Part shown: positions 13,101 to 28,100 of the stretch, piece after piece
Layout: every line of letters begins with the position of its first letter
Position numbering within the stretch: the first letter of the stretch is position 1
From: Triplophysa rosa
Taxonomy: Eukaryota > Chordata > Actinopteri > Cypriniformes > Nemacheilidae
Reading direction: 5' to 3'
Assembly: GCF_024868665.1 (NCBI RefSeq)
Contig: NC_079894.1
Span: 6,473,426-6,537,425 of the forward strand
DNA: 64,000 nt
Made by a program: the position numbers and the translations under genes
The notes under the pieces: model-generated
Databases searched by the model: none
What the model saw: the letters and a program-made list of their open reading frames with translations, nothing else
What the model was told of the DNA's origin: nothing

Positions 13101-16100
13101 TTTTATCATCGCATCGCAGCCCTCTGAATCGTAATCGAATCCGCATCGTGACGTGCCTAGAGATTCCCACCCCTACAGATGGCTGTAAATTCAAATCAGA
13201 GCGTCTTCCGTGTCTGGAATGGATGTATTCTTGAGTCTATAAGGTAACAATAATGGGTTTGGCTAAAAGAAAATTTTGGTTTCGTCTAGGTACTTACACT
13301 ATATTGACTGGGTTAAATAGAATTGCATTACTAAAAAGAGACTAAAATACAATTTTCATTGACTAAAACTAGAATGTCATCAGTTTTCGTCGACTAAAAC
13401 TAGACGAAAATAGTCATGGAAAATTCTGACTAAAATAAGACTAAAATGCTCAGACTTTTAGTTGACTGAAACTTGACTAGACTAAAAAGAGTATGAACGT
13501 GACTAAAACTAATAAAAACTAAAATGACAGCTTGACACAAAGACTAGACTAAAACTAAAATTAAAACAGGCCACCAAAAACAGAACTGAAACAGCAGACA
13601 ATGCACCATCCTTACATATTTATGGCTCAAATCTGTTAACTTTTTGAGGACTTTAAAGCATGGGGGTGCTCAGCCCCAGATGGTAATATGCAACGTTCTG
13701 AGAATGTTTTTGGTTTTTGATTTTATGATTTCATGTAGAAAATTGTAAATCACAAAAAAGGCTTTAGCTGAGTTTTCAATGTGCTAGTGGTTTTTTGTAT
13801 ATCTTAATGCCAATAATGCAATTACACGATGTGTAAGATTTTTGTAAGATTACACAATGTGTAAGTCGTATAGGGCTGCTAATGAGCCCGGCTTCGAGCT
13901 GCCATGTTATACGCCACATACCCTGAAAGCAGCCAGGATAATGCGGGTGACCTTCTCTTTGACGGACTCCTGGAGGATGTCGGAGAGCGCAGGTACCACG
14001 TTGTAACGCCTCAGCTGTTCGCAGAGTTGAGGGCTGAAGGCCAGGAGCCAGACGCAGAAGATCATCTGATACTGCAGCTGGAAGCCACACTTATTGCTCA
14101 GCACTGCCGTGATGCTGCAAAAAGAACGGTCAGAGTTAGACATCTCGCTCCTAGAGAGGATGCTCTACAGAGAGTTGGACCTGATGGTTGAATGGATACA
14201 GGGACTATTACACGAAGGAAATTTTACTTGAGGGGCAAGAAAAAGAAAATGATCTTCATGAAAGCCTCATTTTCTTTTTTCTCCATCTGAACACGACTAA
14301 ACAAAAGAACCTGTATGATCACAGGACTGAGCTAGGACAATAAGGAATGCCTTCTTGCTCTCCAAGGAGCTTTCTTTAATACGGCAGGGAACAAGATGAT
14401 ATTCAACATTATTAAAAATAGAAAGTAAAGGGCAGCCTATTACAGACAAGCGAATCACCTTTTGTGCATTTATTGTACATTCTTTTAATGTATTCAAAAT
14501 AAGACTCTCAAACCCACTTTGATTCATGTTAACTTTGTAAAAAATAAATGGGCAAATATCTTTTTTCTTCTGAAAACAAAACCGAAAATAGAAACTGAGC
14601 ATTACCAGTTGACTCCGTCAGCCTCCACCCAGGCGAATCTGTATTCATTCACTCTCAGCATCAGCTGCAGGCAGCCGGCGACACACTGGACGTACTGGGA
14701 GCTCTGTGTGGGTCCAAAGACAAAGTACACATACACAACAAACACATGCACAATTTAGCACGGACACAAACACAAAGGACAACACGATCAGAACTCAAAG
14801 AACAGAGCAGTTCAGAGAAGCTTGGAAATGGATGCATGAAAACAAGCCCGTTCTTTTCAGATACTAGCAAAGGAATACAATGAAACTGGCTGCATCAATG
14901 CTCTCAACACTTCCACATTCACTTATGCACGTGCAGTCAGATTCTGACTTTGAGAACGCCTCGAGTAACATGCTGGATCAAAGAGACAATCCCACAATGC
15001 AGCAGAGAGAATACATCAGCCCTGAGACCTGGACAGAGTGAGTGAATCACAGAGATGTTAGAAGAGAGGAGAGACTCGGTCATTAACCGAGGGAGATGAC
15101 GTCGTACATCAGCACCATATGCATAAAAGCAGAGAGGTCCAGAGAAAGGCAGAGATAAGAAGGTCATGAAGAATAGCACAGCGGAGACATCTTAAGAGCC
15201 GTGAGAGGAAATTGAATTAAAATTTATGACCGCTTGCGTCGTGCCGGCGGCTTTAGGCTCGGCGACACAAAAGAGATGAAAGAAAACATATTCTTTCAAA
15301 TGAACTCTAAACAGCGCAAAAACAAATGAAAGAGGAAGATTGCTATAGAGCAAGACAAAAGCCATCTGGTGGTCCTTTTATCTAGTCTAGCGGGATGGTC
15401 TTCGAAACCAAACAAAGAAAAAAAAAAACAGAAGAAGAACTGGATTATGACCACTGCCGCGAGGCAGAAAAAATCTTACGCTTCGAGATGGACACAGACC
15501 AAAGGTGCTGTATTAGAAAAGCGCAGCGGTGTTAATTCGCGGGGAAAAGTAAAAAGATTCGGTGAAAATGAATGGAAAAAAGCAGTGGATCTCCAAAACA
15601 AAGGGTGAAGATCTCAACCTCTGAAAAGCGACGGAGGCTAGTTCGCAGAGCTGCACATCAGCTTCCTTGACATACTCACTTCACTGGGAGAGATGGTCCC
15701 TGTTCCAGGTTCAGCACCTGTACCATGTAGTTTCTAACAAAAAAAAGAAAGATAGAAAGAAAAAAATCTGTGATTTTGGACCTCGTATGCGGGCAAATGT
15801 ATTGGAGAGGTGTGCTTGAACAATGTTGTCAGGAATACAGATGACTTCTGTCTAAGTGAGATTCTGGGAAAGAGCGACCCTGAGTTCACTTCGCTCAGAG
15901 CTGCTTTGAAAAAAATCTATTCCTGATGCAAAACAAAAACATGATCGAGCTTTTTTTGGCTTAGTAAAGACAACATTTTCTAAATTGTGAAAACGTGTGT
16001 TAATAGCCTTGAAAAACATTTATTCATAGCCTTCTCAGCTCGGATATTATAAAACACATTTATGAATAGGTTTAACGTCTCATAAACATGAACTTTAAGA

Positions 16101-19100
16101 GTGGCCCTCTATTTATGATTCTCAAACATTCATTTATTCAGAGAGCAGGATAAAATATGAGACTGAATGCAAAACGCCACGTCCTATTACAGCAGCATAC
16201 TTTACAGTGGAATTGAAAATGAAAGCTAGACATCAACACATGACCTATACGCAGATACAGCCATTGTAAGCCAGTGGTCACTGTATGAATCAAAAGGACC
16301 TCTATGAATATTAATAACTGAAGCCGACCCTTTTGCTATTCCACACTAGCATATTAGATATTAAATCTACTCAACATGTAATTACATTAAGCTACATAAA
16401 GTGCTTAACGCCACTTTTACAATCAAAATACTGTTTTGGATTCTTCATTACTGATTCTGCAACGTATAACATTCCTTGATAAAGCAGTTCTGCAATTGAT
16501 TATTTTGTTCACACATCCTCAATAAAATATTTATGATGTAAGATATCAATATCATCTACTTTATAGTAGATGTCATATCTGTAAGTAACAGATCAATACA
16601 ATCAAGTTTCGAAGCATTTACGTTTATACATCAAGCGTGCGTTTTTATCCAAAGTAAGCTACACTACATTCAAGATGTACAGTTTGTCAGTTGCGACAAG
16701 GTCGATCAACTCACCTTGGCCTTGTCAGTGCAAAGCTCTGGCATCTGAGCTACAGGGAATGATTCTAAAGAATCTGTTTCGCAACTCAGACTGTAATGTT
16801 TCATTCGCTTTTATTGCGCTGGCATCAAATGGCGCCAGGCAATGCAGTTTCCAATGAAGTACTGTTTCTCAAGGTTATACATCCTGCTGATAAGTGCATC
16901 ACTGTGTTCTTACGGGGATGTCTCCTGAAGCCTACAGACCTTGCTGGCTACTCAACGTTTGAGTGAAAGCACGATTTTGAATAGTCCACACCACACAAAC
17001 CTCAGAACTTTGATTTAGTCAAAACATTTGTGACCCTGGACCACAAAACCACTCTTAAGTAGCACTGTTATGTTTGTAGTAGGGCTGCATAACGATTAAT
17101 CGCGACTAATCGTTTGCAGAATAAACGTTTTTGTTTACATAATATATGTTGGTGTACTGCGTATGATAATTATGTATATATAAATACACGTACATGCATG
17201 TACTGTATATAATTGAGAAATATGTAACTTTTGATATGTTTTATATTTATATATATAATTTATATTATATATAAATATTAAATATATTTTTTCTTAAAAT
17301 CATGCATCCATGTGTGTGTGTTTATAAATACATAATTATCACACACAGTACACCAACATATATTATGTAAACAAAAACATTTATTCTGCAAACGATTAGT
17401 CGCGATTAATCGTTATGCAGCCCTAGTTTGTAGCAATAGCCAACAAAAAATTGTATGGGGCAACATTATCCATTTTTCTTTTATGCCAAAAATCATTAGG
17501 ATATGAAATAAACATCATGTTCCATGAAGATATTTTGTACATTTTCTACTGTAAATATATAAAAACTTGCTTTGAGTGGATGCCGCAAAATCGCGAAAAA
17601 AAAATGGACACGCCTACAAACTTCACTCGCTGCAGCCTGCTCTTTGGGAATTACCCACTCAAGTTTTGTAAAGCTTAGAATTTCAGCTTTCGGGTTCATC
17701 TACTCTCCACAACGTCATTACAGCGGTAAGGTAATTATAGAAAGCGTTAAAACAAACCTGATTCTTCTTAGCAACGGCCTGCTTACAGTGCCTATGATGG
17801 ACAACTTTAAAGGAGATTTTCTCAATATTTTGATTTTTTGCACCCTCTGGTTTTTTAATAGTTGTATCTCAGCCAAATATTGTCCTATCCTAACAACCCA
17901 TACATCAATGGGAAGCTTATTTATTCAACTCTGTGATTATGTATAAATCTCAATTTCTAAAAATGTACCCATAAGACTTGTGGTCCAGGTTGTTTTTTGC
18001 ACAGTATTGCCATGCACAACAAACAAAGAAGTAAATCCATCTTCACATATATGTATAAGTACATTGTTGCACTTCAAAATAAATGGATTCTAGTTCAGGA
18101 TTTTAGAATACTAGTTCTAAACATGCACATATTTGAGAAAAATAGTCAACAGCCATTAGTTTATGGCTTTTAACCATGATTTGCTACTTAGGAGATATAA
18201 GCAGGAGGGGACATTAAAAAAATATAAATTCTGCAAAGCAATTTTTATACAAATATTTAGATACATTAACATATGCATGGCGTAAAACTGACTCGTGGCT
18301 TTAAAGGTACAGTTGTTCGGGAAACAAAACATTTAACTGTACCTTTAAGGTACAACAATAGGTCCTTCGGGAAATATAATGTACCCAAAAAGGTACAGCA
18401 AAATACATAAAACAAATGCATAACATTTCGATCACAACAGTCTGTTGAACACCTGTTTTTTTAAGTAAGGAAGTGTTTGATTTGTTCCATCGCTAAGAAG
18501 GTCAAGCCGTGCATGCTGGTGGTAAATAACTCAAGTGAATTCCTCAATGTGTACATGTGCCTGGACCATTGAAGCAGAGCGCATACTGTGCTCCGACTTC
18601 CATCAAGCAGCGAGGTGACTTAAACACCTTATTCACCGATCAGGAGGATTCCAGACTGAAATCGTGCTTTAGACACGTCTCGGTTCATTCTTGTGGTTTT
18701 GTCCTTAAAGTAAAGCAGTCTGCTGCAGTGTTGACCTGGCACGGCTACTCTTGATTGTTTTAAAAACTCTAAACTGTGATTAGAAACTTGTCCTGTCCAG
18801 AGATAAAATCTTACGAAAGCAAAATTATGATGGCCAGGACGTGCAAAACAAAACAACAACTGGCCAAATGAATGACAAATCTGACAACAAAATAAGTCAG
18901 AAAACGCTGTTGAATCTAAATGCACAATACTAAATCTCAAAACAAAGTAAGTTCGAAAATACAAGGACAAGCCTAAAAACAAGATAACCAAAATAATTCA
19001 AAAACACAATGACAAGTCAGTCAAAACAGGAACGGAAGGTACGGTATGAATACTAGAGATAATGCAGAGATAATTTTGCAGTCAATAATAAAATTACAAA

Positions 19101-22100
19101 ATGTCATAATTATCAAATAATGTTGAAAATTAAAAATAACTCCCACAAAGACGTCACCAACTTTCAATAACAAATATTCTTGTCCTGAAACCAACAAGCG
19201 GTTGGATGTTTGCTCCCTCGCTGATCCAAGGTTTAAAACCACTTATTTTGAGGACAACAAAATCGAGGTGCTGAGACTCCAAGCTGTTACTCATTTGTAC
19301 TCCATGCTTGCTAACACGTGCTTTAAGCCTGACAGTGTGATGTCTAGTGTCTGGAACAGCAAGTGCAAAAGCTCCACATTAGCCACCACCGGCCCAAAAA
19401 ATAAAATACAATGGTGAGCTTTAATCCTACTGCAGGGCTTTGTCACAGATGGCGGTCATTGAGAAAAAACTAGAAAGCTACAGTACTTGTACAGTTCAGT
19501 AAGTGCTAACCGTGACACATCCACTTGAGTGATGGAGAATATAGAGGTCAATTTCCCAATATATGCAAAACTAGCCAAGTAGTAGTTTTGTGTTTCAGGA
19601 GGCAGGAACTAGTTTAGTACTAGATGGAGCATAGGGACAGCATCCCTTAAACCGGAAACTGATTAATCAAACTGTTCATATCCAATATTTAATGTAGCTA
19701 AAACAGGCATATGTGTTCCACTTTCCTTACATTATGATGAGTAATATTTCTGCATTTGCTGATGCGCCAACACTGAATGGATCGTTTTAGTGGCTGGAAG
19801 AAGTGACACGATGAGCATTTGTTTGCTTTGCTGGTCTGTGCCTGTGCCTCAAATATGTAGCCTATACAAAATCTATTTTATTTTCTCCTTTAAGTCTATT
19901 TTACTCATTTAGTCATCAAATAAAATTTTATTTTAGTAAAAGTGTGTCTATTACACTGAAATCATGAAACTTAAAATATTCAACAACAATTAATTAAAAG
20001 CTTAAAAACGAATGTTTCATTATTTGTTTATTTAAATGATGTTGAATGAAAAAAACATTGCTTTTTTAATTATTGTGTCGCAATTTTTAAGTAGCCTACA
20101 AGTTATAATTAGGGTAGGCCTATAGCATATCAACAAACAAGATAGCCTACATTAAATCATGTTTTTATTATTTATAAAGCAAAGCAATGTGTGTAAACAA
20201 AAAAGCTAATAGAAAGCAATGAACAAAAAGTACAGAACAAGCTACAGAACGCATTTGATCTCGCGGACTCGCGCAGAGCAAATGTAAAAGCAGCCAAAAC
20301 ACTCGAGTCTGCATGTGATTATGATGTTAATATTAATTTACATGTTCTTGTTGAGGAAATGCAAGCATTATGCTCGGATGAAAGTCGGCTCAATGTTTGT
20401 GAACAATAACTCCGTCTGAGGAGTCTGCACAAATAACGTGCCATCAAATAACGTCAATCCGTCTTTCATGCATTTTAAATATTAAAATATTGAAATGTAT
20501 TATTAAGTAATTGTTAACATAACTGTATGTAGCTTTAGATCATTATCTACTTTTTCGTTTTATGCCTGCATTCCAAGCTTCCGTCCGCATTTTCCGCATC
20601 GCGTCAATAAGAACCCAATACAGTATGGTTACGCATGGCTCTAGTGAAATTATTATTATGCCACTTTGAAATGACATAGTTTGCTTAAAACCTACCCGTT
20701 TTCCTCCTTCAAAACAGCCCCACAACTCGTCTTTCAAGTGGTCATTTCTGAGCGTGCTGCAATTGGCACAAAGAAAACGCATGCTAGATCTGACCTAAAA
20801 TTAAAACATTTCGTTCCTGATACACTTTTAAAGACTATTAATAATTATTTTTTCAAACATATTGTTTTAGTATGTAATTTTAATTAAAGGGTTTTAAACG
20901 AAACATTAAAATGAAAGTCATTTAAATGATAACATTTTGTGTAATTTTTTCGTGTAATCGACTGTTGTTTCCAATGTCGACTAGTAGGAGCTTACCGTTT
21001 AAACGACTAGTCAATTAGTCTCGCACATCCCTAATATATACACCGTAAATTCTGCAGGACAATGGATAAAGTGCATTCTGACGTCATCTTTCTTCCATAT
21101 CAGAGGCATCCACTTAAACACATAATAAGTGTGACTCAATCCAAAGAAATCGAACATACAATCGCCCGATACATCACAAATTATTTAATACACTGCTCAA
21201 AAAAGTAAGGAAACATCTAAATCACACTGTATTACTGTAGATCTCAATGAACGAAACATCCAGGTTAAAACTCTTCAATTATATTCTTTGCATAATGTTG
21301 TGAGAACAAAATAATGTGACAATGGTCAATGAAAGCCAAAACCATAAACACATGCAGTAAAATCACCGTAAAAAAATAAAATACTGACTGATTCAACTGA
21401 ATCTCATCACAGTAACTCATAATGTTAGTCAGTAATGTGCATGGTCCCACGTGCCCGTATGCACTCCCAACAATGTCTGGGCATTCTCCTGATGAGATGG
21501 CACATGGTGTCCAGGGGGATCTCCGCCCAGACTTAGATCAGAGCATAAGTGAGCTCCTGGACAGTCTATGGTGCTACTTGACGGCTTTGGATACATGAGA
21601 TCCCAGAAGTTCTCAACTGGATTTAGGTCTGGGGAACGTGAGGGCCAGTCAATGGCATCAATGCCTTCATCATCCAGAAACTGCCTACAGACTCTGGCCA
21701 CATGAGGCCGGGCGTTATCATGCACCAGGAGGACGCTGCACCATACCAGCATAAGATCTGACAATAGATCTGAGGATTTCATCCCCATACTTCATAGCAC
21801 GTTGAGGTCTGCGAGATCCTCTAAGGATCGTTCAGACCACCCTTGATGTTGCCTCTCCAGTGTACCTGTTGTCACTTTCATTTGCACCAAAAGAAGTGAA
21901 AATGGTTCACAATCACTTATGCTTCCTTACTGGGATGATTGATATTCCTGATGGTTAACTGACTTGGTGTTATGCTGTGATGATTAAGTGTTCCCTTCAT
22001 ATTTTTGAGCTGTGTATCTCACCCTGCTTTTCCCACTCCAGTGACAAAGCAGGAGCAATGAAAACAAGAATAAAGTGGTGGCATCTTTTGAAGTTTCATT

Positions 22101-25100
22101 GCGTAGAAAAATTTACATCACAAGGCACAGAAGAGCCAGATATAGTACGTTCTGTGAGTGCGGCCGATTGAGTTCAGAGAAGGGCAAAAGGCGGCTGTTT
22201 TGGATCTATTTCACAAAGAAAAGCCTTCCAAGAAATTGCCAGAAAGCTTTTTTCTGCACTCCACATTTGAAAACAAGAGTCTATTCAAATTTTGATTTAA
22301 AAAAACTTGAAAATCTTAATTAAAAATCTTAGTAGTCTGGGCAGAGAAGCTCTGATGATTGTAGAATGGAATTTTGGTGTTTTCTACCTGAGAGCTGAGG
22401 TGGGTCTTAATCCAGTTGAAGTAGTAGTTCAGGTCACTTCCCTCCATCAGGTCACGTCCCCAGGCAGCCAGCTTGGCTATGATCCTCGCAGCCTGAGGGG
22501 CAAGAAAGAAACGTTATGTTGACGGCTTTAAAAATGCATTTCTGTTATACGTGACTTCCACACAAATCACAAGACGCAGCAGCTATCCTTCTTTTTCTAG
22601 AAGATTGAATGTGAAACGATGCAAGTAAGATAGCCTTTACGTTCGGTCACTTGCCAAAAAGTTGATGATGATGTCAATTCAAAAGTGTTCAAATGGAACA
22701 CTTCCAGATATGGAGGTGGGAAATCAACTTATGTTTTTTAAAAGGAAAAGCACTCTCATCCTCTCAGAATTCACAGCTTTATCCTGCATTTGGTTTATCA
22801 TTCACCAATGGTAAATGGCAACTGACCAAAAGACAATAAAGGTCAACGAAGTGCCTTACTAGTAAGTGAAGGTCACCGTTGCATTAGATCCAATTGAAAC
22901 ATCAAACTGAAGCTAGGCATGCCGAATGAACATTTTAGCCAATTAAACGGAACTGGTGAAAAATGACTGGCCATATGAAGAGATTCCCCGAGTCATTTCT
23001 TCCCATCTGAGAGTGTGCTGTAGTAATGAATGCATTCAGAGCCATCCGGATGTTTCCGCAAGACATGACATTTACTGGGCTTGTAATGCATAAATAGAAC
23101 TTGAGACTGTTTCATTAAGCGTCGAGGTGTGGGTGGCAGGAGGAATCAATGCACGGTTCAGAGCCCTGAGATCACCCTCTGCCTGAAGGGTAATTAAACT
23201 GTGATGTCTGACTTCAGGCTGTTCTGCCTGTGGAATAGGCGTCCTAAAAATGTGGGTATTCAGGAAACCGTTTAGCTTTTGAATGACCATTAAATCACTG
23301 TGCTGAATAACAAATCATAAAGCTATTATAAAGCGCTTTATTAAAGCTGTTTTTTACATCTATAACAAAATACAGAGGCAGACTTTGGACATTTTTAGAA
23401 CTGAAACAGCTTATTGGCGATCTATCACCAGGGCTTGAAATGGGGAGGGCGGGGACACAGGGGAACGGAGTCCACCGAGTGAATTTCAAGGGGGGATGGC
23501 GTTCCACTTCACAATTAAAAAGTATTTCCATATTTTAAACATAAAATTGCATCTAAATGCTATGCACATGTAATGCACAAAAACGGTGAGAATTTCTCAA
23601 TCTTTGGTTTAACAATATACATTATGTCCCCAACTAGAGTCCAATCAATCAATCTAGTATCAAACAATTTAGGAAATGACATCATTACAGAAAAATTGTA
23701 TACGTTTGTATCTCTGAGTGCGAATCATTTTGTATGAAGTAGAACAATGTGTAGACACATCGACCTACAGTATAATTGATTACCTCGACAGACGCGGCAC
23801 TCTTAAAAATAAAGGTGCTTAAAAGGTTCTTCACGGCGCTGCCATAGAAGAACCCTTTTTGGATCCACAAAGAACCATTCAGTCAAAGGTTCTTTGAAGA
23901 ACCATCTCTTTCTTACTTTTTTATAATCTGAAGAACCTTTTTTTGCCACAAAGAACCTTTTATGAAACAGAAAGGTTCTTCAGATGTTCAAGGTTCTTCA
24001 TGGAACCAAAAGGTTCTTCTATGGCATCGAAGAACCTTTTGAAGCACCTTTTTGCATTAGAAAAGGTATGTTTTCCGTGTTATTTACAGTTTTGGTCTTA
24101 ACCAGCTGCAGAGGCGATACCCGGCAAGCTGAAATAGATTGTTTCAAAGAAATGTTTTTTCACACCTGGTGTGAACATTTCAAACAAGGGCTTCTTATAT
24201 AGGATTCATTGAAGCTGGCTGTGTATCCCCATGCGGCTGGATAGTGATAATTAACTATGTTAGTATGACATGAGTTCTTGGTAGCCTAAGCATTCAGTGG
24301 AATGTATGATTTAGATGTTCTGTCATCAATGCAGAACCTGTAATGAAGAGGTCTATAACCCTTTGCTTGCAGTTTAACTCACCATGTGAACAGTAAAAAG
24401 GTCCTGACGGTTCAGCATTGGCAGAAAATATGACCAGGCAGTATTCTTAGTCTTCTTGGCATAATCAAAGAAGATATTCACTCTCTGATGATTTTCCTGC
24501 ATGGTAAAGCAAAAGAACCATTAAGCGAACATAAATTACCTTCATAAGGCACATCTTCTGATAGTAGTATGAAGTCTTTATCTCATTTTGTCTGACCACC
24601 AGCACACTAATGCATTTTGGCGGGCAAGAGCTCCTCAGAACCTTTGTAACTTTTATGTCAGAAGATGTGCCCTGAACCGTCATTTTTCAATAATCAATAT
24701 TTCATTAAAACCCAGCCAAAGACATTCTGTATTCTTTTACAAGAATAAGATGAGGTCCTCTGAGCAAACAGCGCTTCAAAATCTTTTCACATGTGATAAG
24801 AAAGAGCCTGAAAGACTGACATACTATTATAACAATTTACATTAAATGTGTAGTGAATACTCTAACATCCTTTATTTTAAAGTTTTTCATCTTTGTAGAT
24901 GTTTGTTTGAGGTTAACTAAAAGGTCAAAAAATGTATTTATCTTATGGAAACCAATGACAAAAACTACCATCTGCAACTGTGAAGTACCGTCTAGGTTTC
25001 AGTGCCACTACAGCATACAGTATAATTGCCAGCACTGCATTTGGAATTTGTTGTACCTTACATCTACTGCTAATGACATCTGAAGAGACGGTACATGTCG

Positions 25101-28100
25101 AGTCAGACAAACTCTTAATTTCCTCAAGTCCCTTAGAGACAGCTTTACATAATGAATAGATTTTTAAATGGAAAGATCAGCCTGTTTGTCTTGGTTTTAG
25201 AATTATAACCACTTTGCATATGAATGGAAGATCTCATCATGGGCTTGCAGGCTAAATGAGTTGCGAGAGGACAAGTCATTATATGAATAGAGAGATGCTT
25301 AATATAGACACTGAAGTACACAGTACCGGTATAAAATACATCAAAAGTCAAGACAGATAGTCTATCGGCACACGCTTAACAGATAATATTGATGCAGTAT
25401 ACAGATAAAAAGCTACACGAAAGCATCGATCTGTGTATGGATCAAGATGTAGGCTACTATTTATTTATCTAAATAATCTGATAGAATAATGTTATAAATC
25501 AATGTCAGCCTAAACACCTTTGTTTTTCCTTTCTGAACATTTGCAAAGACTAAGATGAGTATGTCATCAGAATACGGCAAATGGAAATAGCCACACTTTA
25601 AAGGAGTAGTTCACCTTCAAAATGAACATTCTGTCATCATTCTCTTGTCATTTCAAGCCTGCATGACTTTCTTTCTTCCGCAGAACACAAAAGAAGATAT
25701 TTTGAAGAATGTTGTTAACAGCCCCTAATCACTTGCATTGGTTACAACAGAAGTGAATGGGGGGCTGTGCTGTTCCGTTACCAACATTTTTCAAAATATC
25801 TTCTTCTGCAGAAGAAAGAAAGTCATACAGGTTTGAAATGACAAGATAATGATGACAGAATTTTCATTTAGAAGGTGAACTAAAAATAATCATAACCGTC
25901 CATCTAATTCAATTCATTACACGTAACACCCCACAATTTGAATCTTTACAGTCATTTAAGTGCTATGAATGTACACTCTAATGTCTGACAGGCTGTGAGA
26001 AAATGAATTTTGAACATATCTGAAATTGTGCATGGTTTTACCTGCAGTGTGTCATCAATCAGGGTCAAGATGTACTGAACTGTTTGCTCTTTGGATATGT
26101 GAGCCATAAGGTTGAGGAAGGTCTTTGCACACTACAATAAAATATTTCAGACAGTTTGTTGAATGTATAATCTCACATTACAACACATCAATATACAATG
26201 TGAGCCTTTATTTGGCCAAATGTATAAATTATGAATGTTCATTTACTAATAAATACCATTGTAAGGGCCTCTTAAATATGGAGGACCGAGAGTGCCGATT
26301 AGCAATAAAACGAAGAATCAATTGATCAATTAAATAATTAAAACATAAAAATGTTAACAAATAAATAGCTTTTCAAATTGAGAAATTAATAGACTTATTT
26401 AAAATGGTTTATTTAATTTGTGGTTTAAAATGTAGTTTAGTTGAACAATAAAACGTTAAATAAAAATAATAATTTTAAATGTATAAATAAATATATACAT
26501 TTAAAACTGTTTATTTAATTCATGCTTTAAAACATAAAAAATAAAAAGTTTTATTGTGCACATTTTAAATGCACATTTTAAATCGCTTTTTAAAAAAGCA
26601 TTTGTCAAATGCTTTTCTCTCTCTATTTGCCAATTGCTTTTCTTTTTCGTTTTGCCAAATGCTTTTCTTTATCCATTTGTCAATCGAGTCAAAAAATGCC
26701 ATTGGACAGTACACACGTGGGGGCAACCAATCAGCTTTCGGCTCAGGTTTAGGATACACCCCTTCTCCCACATGTCATACGAAGTAGATGTAAGGCGGAG
26801 TTTCATTGGACAGCAAGAAAGACCTACCGCCATAAAAACAGTTACTTTATTGCGCCGCGCGCCATAACTAAATGACATAGCAGATGTAAACTCGGACACT
26901 GCATTTATGTGAACAAGCATACAGACAAAAGCCCAAATTACTCATCATCAATCTACACACAAACTCCAGCAGAGAATGATCGAAGTTCAGCGCGTAAGAG
27001 GCATGGTCGCGTTGTTCTTTTACGATGGCGAGAGACAGAGCTGGAGATCCGCACAGAAACAAAGTTATGAACTGAGTTCAGCGTGAGCTGTACCCACAAT
27101 GGCCTCGACACTGAACGTACCCCCCAAAGAGCCCAGGATGTGTTAATCAGTTGTTGTGGACGGCAAAACGAAATCGCGTGGCGGTGAATCGGGTGTAGTA
27201 GAGACGAGAATGAATCTCGGGTTGATATTGTAATGCTGCCAGGAAAGCTTCCTGCAATCCATTTTCAATAACACCATTTTCAATAACAACATTACACTGC
27301 ACGTGAGCAGCGCGGCAACAGACTATAACCCATTATAAACAGAAATTCTGTCCCTGGATGCGATGCGATGGAACAAACGCCTTATTATTAATGGTTTCTA
27401 TGGTCATTTGTTGCACTGCTCGCGTGCGGTGTAACATTTACTCCTCGTGCATCAGGATTGGTTAACAAAGCAGCTTGTCTCTACATGGGAATTATTATGA
27501 TTATGGCGTTATAATTCCAGATCAAGTTGCGTCTCATCTCAATTACAGCCCAGATTCATTGCATGAGCAACACATTTTCACTGGTGTGAAAGAACGCGAT
27601 CATGCTATGCTTTCTTGTGCTGCACATCTTGTTTTATATGGGTACACACCGGTGGTAGCATTCCCCGATAACAACGGTTCCTAATCCTGGTCTCACGACC
27701 CCCCCAGGTTCTACACATTTAGTATATTTCTCTTATCCACATTAAGACGTTTGCTTAGTAAATCCGTAAGTGCCCTGCGAAGTGGTTATCACTGGATATT
27801 CTGCCTTGATTCCAGTTCGTAAGGAGCGTAAATTATGTTCCATTCGAAGGAATTAACCCTGATAAAACACATCTGAAAAAGCTATTCAAAGGCTTCAGGA
27901 ATAATAACGTTTGCGCATATTGCTTGCCGTATCACGTTAAAGAACCGCGAGAGCGATTCAAACGCATACAAAGCAGTTGGCACTTGAATCGCTCTTAAAG
28001 GCCTGGCTCAGATTAAAGGATTCTCGGCCAGATTTTACCCCGATTTCCCCTCCCGAGAATCTTTGAAAAAATCGGGTCCAGAACCTCGATCGGGTACGAG

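Noticed and set aside
17572..17946. 124-codon ORF
   Set aside because: It lies within the TGGACCACAAAACC repeat, which is also present in partial form at 2150 and 11575.
26556..26867. 103-codon ORF, mirrored almost exactly at 29700-30014
   Set aside because: Both copies lie within the inverted arms of a transposon, and overlapping frames in both strands are open as well. Similarity reflects DNA identity of the arms, not protein conservation.
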